DNA of 10,001 bases from Shewanellaceae bacterium UBA2521 (lineage in GTDB: Bacteria; Pseudomonadota; Gammaproteobacteria; Enterobacterales; Shewanellaceae): contig DDNL01000093.1 in assembly GCA_002341165.1 (NCBI GenBank), forward strand, positions 1 through 10,001, written 5' to 3'. Made by a program: the position numbers and the translations under genes. Positions 7,538-10,001 of the stretch are shown one piece after another. Within the stretch, counting starts at the first letter, position 1, and the number at the start of each line of letters is the position of its first letter. The notes below the pieces were generated by a model that saw only the letters and a program-made list of their open reading frames with translations, was not told the origin of the DNA and ran no database searches.

Positions 7538-8305
7538 ATGATATCTAAACTCCCCATCCAAGCTTGCATCTCTTCTTTACTCTTACTGAATATAGGGCAA
7601 AGCCATGCTGGCTGGTTTGCTGATTCGATGCAAATTAGCTCTATTGATGAAAATCTGTGGGAGAGTCGGATCAATAACTTAAAATTTATTGAAAATAATC
7701 AGCAGCGTCATTTTTCTTTTAACGAGGAGGATCTCAAACTATTTGAACGTGCTTTTCAAAATGAACATTTAATTCGTGATCTCAACTACGGCACAAATAA
7801 TCCAGCCTTACTTCAAGCTACAACCTTGGGCGCAGAGCAGCGCAGTTTATATGCACAGCTCTCTGATAAAATCGATGAAATGTTATATACCTTGCCTCCT
7901 CTAGAAGTGGAGTCCTATACTGCTAAAATCATGCCTGAATCTTTGTTTAACCGATTAAGTACAGGAGTGGTATATCATAAAAAAGGATACATGCAAAGCT
8001 ATGGCGGTTTACATATGGCGCATGACCGTTTGGAACGATTGAAACAAGTAGGTACTGATGGAAAAAAAGTACTGATCAAAATACAAGGAAAAAATGGCCG
8101 ACTTTTCGATAATCTAAGTCAACGTTTTGAAGGACATATACTCTGGCCTAAAGATTCCTATTTTAAGATCGTCACCATGGACTACAATGCAGAGCAAGAC
8201 TTGCACTTTCTACTGTTAAAAGAAATCAAAAAACCGAGAAAAAGAGCAATAGAGCAAAGTCGTGCAGCTTCAAGCAGCTCAGCAAAACGAAAACCTTGCC
8301 CTTGA
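7538..8305 (+). CDS. Exported ADP-ribosyltransferase-like protein with degenerate catalytic turn
   Basis: Paralogue of the preceding gene, 255 residues, with a clear signal peptide ending at Ser-His-Ala (22-24). Shared landmarks: LW/R/IE spacing around 40-51, HFSFNEEDL (58-66), TLPPLEVESY (118-127), STGVVYHKKGYM (141-152), VLIKIQGKNGRL (178-189), LSQRFEGHILWP (193-204), SYFKIV (207-212) and LLLKEI (225-230). This is the ART exoenzyme order, and the last part is a closer match to that family than in its neighbour. Yet the catalytic turn reads EGH instead of E/Q-x-E, Thr128 stands where the arginine is expected, and QSY (153-155) replaces STS. It is therefore probably not an active transferase; it may be a binding or helper subunit, or have changed chemistry. 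The C-terminus is a basic tail (KKPRKR at 231-236, KRKP at 250-253) with a serine run, and Cys254 is the only cysteine of the mature chain. Weak ribosome binding site (GAAG). A terminator follows 120 bases downstream. Confidence 0.75.
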   Translation: MISKLPIQACISSLLLLNIGQSHAGWFADSMQISSIDENLWESRINNLKFIENNQQRHFSFNEEDLKLFERAFQNEHLIRDLNYGTNNPALLQATTLGAEQRSLYAQLSDKIDEMLYTLPPLEVESYTAKIMPESLFNRLSTGVVYHKKGYMQSYGGLHMAHDRLERLKQVGTDGKKVLIKIQGKNGRLFDNLSQRFEGHILWPKDSYFKIVTMDYNAEQDLHFLLLKEIKKPRKRAIEQSRAASSSSAKRKPCP

Positions 8306-8374
8306 TATCTTTCTTATCAAAAAACACCTCTTTGTTCAAAAAAAAAACAAAAAATACCGTTTATGAAAAAAACC

Positions 8375-8390
8375 TTTGCATATATGCAAA
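8375..8390. repeat. 16-base perfect palindrome, possible operator
   Basis: TTTGCATATATGCAAA is identical to its own reverse complement. It overlaps the -35 region of the candidate promoter at 8376-8403, the usual place for a repressor site. A related but shorter palindrome, TTTTGC-gt-GCAAAA, lies ahead of the operon at 4153-4166; the differing spacing argues against the same protein binding both. Confidence 0.5.
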
Positions 8391-8403
8391 AGTTCAGTAG
8401 AAT
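8376..8403 (+). promoter_or_regulatory. Candidate promoter driving a very short transcript
   Basis: TTGCAT (8376-8381) and TAGAAT (8398-8403, 5 of 6 to TATAAT) are 16 bases apart. A start near 8410 would give an RNA of only about 46 bases ending at the terminator at 8425-8455. This may be a small RNA, or a chance match ahead of the operon's own terminator. Confidence 0.3.
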
Positions 8404-8424
8404 CTTATCTCATTCCTAAGGTGG

Positions 8425-8455
8425 AAAACCGTGCTTATTCAAGCGCGGTTTTTTT
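8425..8455 (+). terminator. Rho-independent terminator
   Basis: AACCGTGCTT (8427-8436) and AAGCGCGGTT (8441-8450) form a 10-base-pair stem with one G-U pair and a 4-base loop, followed by a T run to 8455. Upstream AA extends the stem into the T run. It ends the three-gene exported-protein operon, 120 bases after its last stop codon. The A-run on the left gives it some activity on the other strand too. Confidence 0.9.
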
Positions 8456-8681
8456 GTATCTTTTTTTCACCTGTATGTCTGTATTGCAACACTTGGACAT
8501 AGGATCTGCAAATCCAAAGCATTGAACCTTTCTTGTCTCTTCATTCAACTGATTTTAAACACTTGTACAGAGTGTAGATGATTCGCCTTATCCAGAAGAT
8601 GAGGCTGTTTTGAAGCGAATATAAAAATTCAATGTCATGTGTACAGCACAAGGTACTTCATCTTGCGCATATCTTAGACCC

Positions 8682-8702
8682 AGAAGATGCAGGTCATCTT
8701 CT
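8682..8702 (+). promoter_or_regulatory. Leader hairpin ahead of tail-fibre gene
   Basis: AGAAGATG (8682-8689) pairs perfectly with CATCTTCT (8695-8702) across a 5-base loop, 26 bases before the ATG at 8729. Upstream copies of each arm (AGAAGATG near 8594 and TTCATCTT near 8657) could form alternative pairs, so the leader might switch between folds. No function is shown. Confidence 0.4.
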
Positions 8703-8728
8703 ACTGAATTAAAATAAAGAGTATTTCT

Positions 8729-10001
8729 ATGACAACATCAAACCGTAAACCTATCATTGATATCAAAACGCCAAAAAAAGGCTACCCTTTACCCAATCTA
8801 AAAAACCCCTTACAAACTGATGTGCAACGCATCATCAAATCGTTCGAAAAAATTGATGCGGATATACATGAGCTGGACAGTGATAAGCTGGATCAAACTG
8901 GTGGTAGAATCAGCGGCAATATAGGACGTACAGCACATGAAAAAGGCTGCTTCGTCGGCGGCTATAATAACCTTGGCAATAGTAGTCATTATACCAACCC
9001 TATTTTTGCTGTTGGGGACCATTATTTACCTAATGGAAAAGACTTGAATAATTTCTATGGTATTGGTTTTGGTAGCGGAGTATCATCATTTATACCTTAT
9101 ATCTCTTATCACTCGTGGGGGTTATATGTAGCTGCCGAAGGAGTGGCTCGAGTCTTCTTAGATGGTAATAAAGGTAACATCTACGCCGAAGCCGATGCTT
9201 ATGTGCAAGGAGGTAAGAAAAAAGTCGCCACAGAAGAATATGCCGATCAAAAGTTTTTACCTCTTAAGGGAGGCACTCTAAAAGGTGATTTGAAGCTAAA
9301 TAATAACGCTATAAGATTTACAGGAGAGAAAACTGATAAAGCCGTTATAAGGCACGAACATATCTCTGGAGGGGCTTCTGCTTTCTCATTTTATCTAGAT
9401 GATGATTACAATGACTACTTTCGTTGGCTTAAACGTCTATACAACAATAATACCACCTACGAAGCAATGAGCCTTAAAAGCGATGGCTTACGAGTCGATG
9501 GCAAAAAAGTCGCCACAGAAGAATATGCCGATCAAAAGTTTTTACCTCTTGAAGGAGGAGCACTGACGGGTGATTTGAAGATTATAACTGGCGAAGATAA
9601 AAGTGCTTCTTTTCAACTGCTTGAAAAAGAAAATTATGGCTTTGAACTAGTCTACGCAGGTGGTTCAAACGTCACCCATTTCAGAACATATGATGCAAAA
9701 TCAGAACCTGTAGATTTCATGACCGTCGCGCGCGGCTCTAACAAACCTGACTTCAAAGATATACCGACTGTCGATGGCAAAAAAGTCGCCACAGAAGAAT
9801 ATGCCGATCAAAAGTTTTTACCTCTTGATGGAGGCACTCTAAAAGGTGATTTGAAGCTAAATAATAACGCCATAAGATTTACAGGAGAGAAAACTGATAA
9901 AGCCTTTATAAGGCACGAACATATCTCTGGAGGGGTTTCTGCTTTCTCATTTTATCTAGATGATGATTACAATGACTACTTTCGTTGGCTTAAACGTCTA
10001 T
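8729..10001 (+). CDS. Phage-type tail fibre protein with repeated modules (runs off right edge)
   Basis: The frame is open from the ATG at 8729 to the window end, 424 residues, with no stop. AAAGAG lies 7 bases before the start. The N-terminus has the layout of prophage tail-fibre proteins: a PLP-x3-NPLQTDVQRI block (20-35) followed by IDADI (42-46) and KLDQTGGRISGNI (53-65). The middle has SWGLYVAAEGVARVFLDG (129-146), also typical of fibres. Then comes VATEEYADQKFLPL (166-179, 261-274, 353-366), each time followed by GG and a GDLK, a form of the common fibre motif LPLTGGTLTGDL. The modules between these are 95 and 92 residues long; the first and third are nearly identical and the second differs. 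Fibres of this kind trimerise and bind host receptors. Whether it serves a prophage, a tailocin or an injection system cannot be seen, and no other phage gene is in the window. Confidence 0.85.
   Translation, partial: MTTSNRKPIIDIKTPKKGYPLPNLKNPLQTDVQRIIKSFEKIDADIHELDSDKLDQTGGRISGNIGRTAHEKGCFVGGYNNLGNSSHYTNPIFAVGDHYLPNGKDLNNFYGIGFGSGVSSFIPYISYHSWGLYVAAEGVARVFLDGNKGNIYAEADAYVQGGKKKVATEEYADQKFLPLKGGTLKGDLKLNNNAIRFTGEKTDKAVIRHEHISGGASAFSFYLDDDYNDYFRWLKRLYNNNTTYEAMSLKSDGLRVDGKKVATEEYADQKFLPLEGGALTGDLKIITGEDKSASFQLLEKENYGFELVYAGGSNVTHFRTYDAKSEPVDFMTVARGSNKPDFKDIPTVDGKKVATEEYADQKFLPLDGGTLKGDLKLNNNAIRFTGEKTDKAFIRHEHISGGVSAFSFYLDDDYNDYFRWLKRL
9218..9440 (+). repeat. Tail-fibre module A, first copy of a 223-base direct repeat
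   Basis: This stretch is repeated at 9779-10001, 561 bases (187 codons) downstream and in frame, with 5 differences in 223 positions. Four of the five are amino-acid changing (two in one Lys-to-Asp codon, one Val-to-Phe, one Ala-to-Val) and one is silent. The likeness extends to the window end, so the full repeat may be longer. Confidence 0.95.
9503..9550 (+). repeat. Middle copy of the 48-base module-start repeat
   Basis: The 48 bases encoding KKVATEEYADQKFLPL are identical at 9218-9265, 9503-9550 and 9779-9826. After this middle copy the sequence diverges into a different module (B). Confidence 0.95.
9779..10001 (+). repeat. Tail-fibre module A', second copy of the 223-base repeat, cut by window edge
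   Basis: Matches 9218-9440 at 218 of 223 positions and continues to the last base of the window. Together with the intervening module the order is A-B-A', which predicts that a B-like module may follow outside the window. Confidence 0.95.

Larger units (their letters stand above)
8306..8728. other. Non-coding stretch between exported-protein operon and tail fibre
   Basis: These 423 bases hold no plausible gene. From left to right they contain A-rich sequence, a 16-base perfect palindrome, a possible promoter and a strong terminator (listed separately), then about 270 bases with small inverted repeats: TATGTC/GACATA (8474-8501), ACACT/AGTGT near 8560-8575, ATTCGC/GCGAAT (8581-8620) and a hairpin at 8682-8702. 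CCAGAAGATG occurs twice, at about 8592 and 8680. No clear promoter for the tail-fibre gene is visible. Confidence 0.6.

Noticed and set aside
8810..9022. 70-codon minus-strand open frame
   Set aside because: Antisense to the tail-fibre coding sequence, which has clear family motifs and a continuous frame.
9218..9826. Regularly spaced identical repeats that could suggest a CRISPR array
   Set aside because: Spacing is 285 and 276 bases, far too long, and the repeats are in-frame protein modules of a tail fibre.

Overview
The window looks like the chromosome of an AT-rich gammaproteobacterium. ParC, ParE, YqiA and CpdA all read like clear relatives of the Escherichia coli and Pseudomonas proteins, but I cannot place the family. 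It splits into a housekeeping half on the minus strand (1-3667) and an accessory half on the plus strand (about 4274-10001), separated by a roughly 600-base AT-rich gap.

Housekeeping block. Reading along the minus strand, the order is cpdA (cAMP phosphodiesterase), yqiA (small esterase), parE and parC (the two subunits of DNA topoisomerase IV; parC runs off the left edge). Gaps are 22, 49 and 34 bases, so this is probably one transcription unit, with a likely extra promoter just ahead of parE. In E. coli cpdA-yqiA-parE is preceded by nudF-yqiB and parC lies further away. Here parC follows parE directly, and nudF/yqiB are not next to cpdA.

Accessory block, part 1. Three plus-strand genes (4274-6637, 6755-7519, 7538-8305) encode proteins that all begin with Sec-type signal peptides, and the set ends at a strong Rho-independent terminator (8425-8455). 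The second and third proteins are diverged paralogues of about 255 residues. Their C-terminal halves follow the pattern of ADP-ribosyltransferase (ART) exoenzymes, but the catalytic positions are partly (second) or largely (third) replaced. The first is a 787-residue exported protein of unknown family with nine cysteines and one hydrophobic, acid-punctuated helical segment. I read the set as a candidate exported toxin or effector system of undescribed type: a large possible carrier plus an ART-like pair, each of the pair carrying a single cysteine near its C-terminus. This is inference from motifs; no search was run.

Accessory block, part 2. After a 423-base non-coding stretch, an open reading frame from 8729 runs off the right edge. 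It encodes a phage-type tail fibre built of repeated modules in an A-B-A' order, with a 223-base near-identical repeat cut by the window end. It could belong to a prophage, a tailocin or an extracellular contractile injection system, or be an orphan; the window does not show which.
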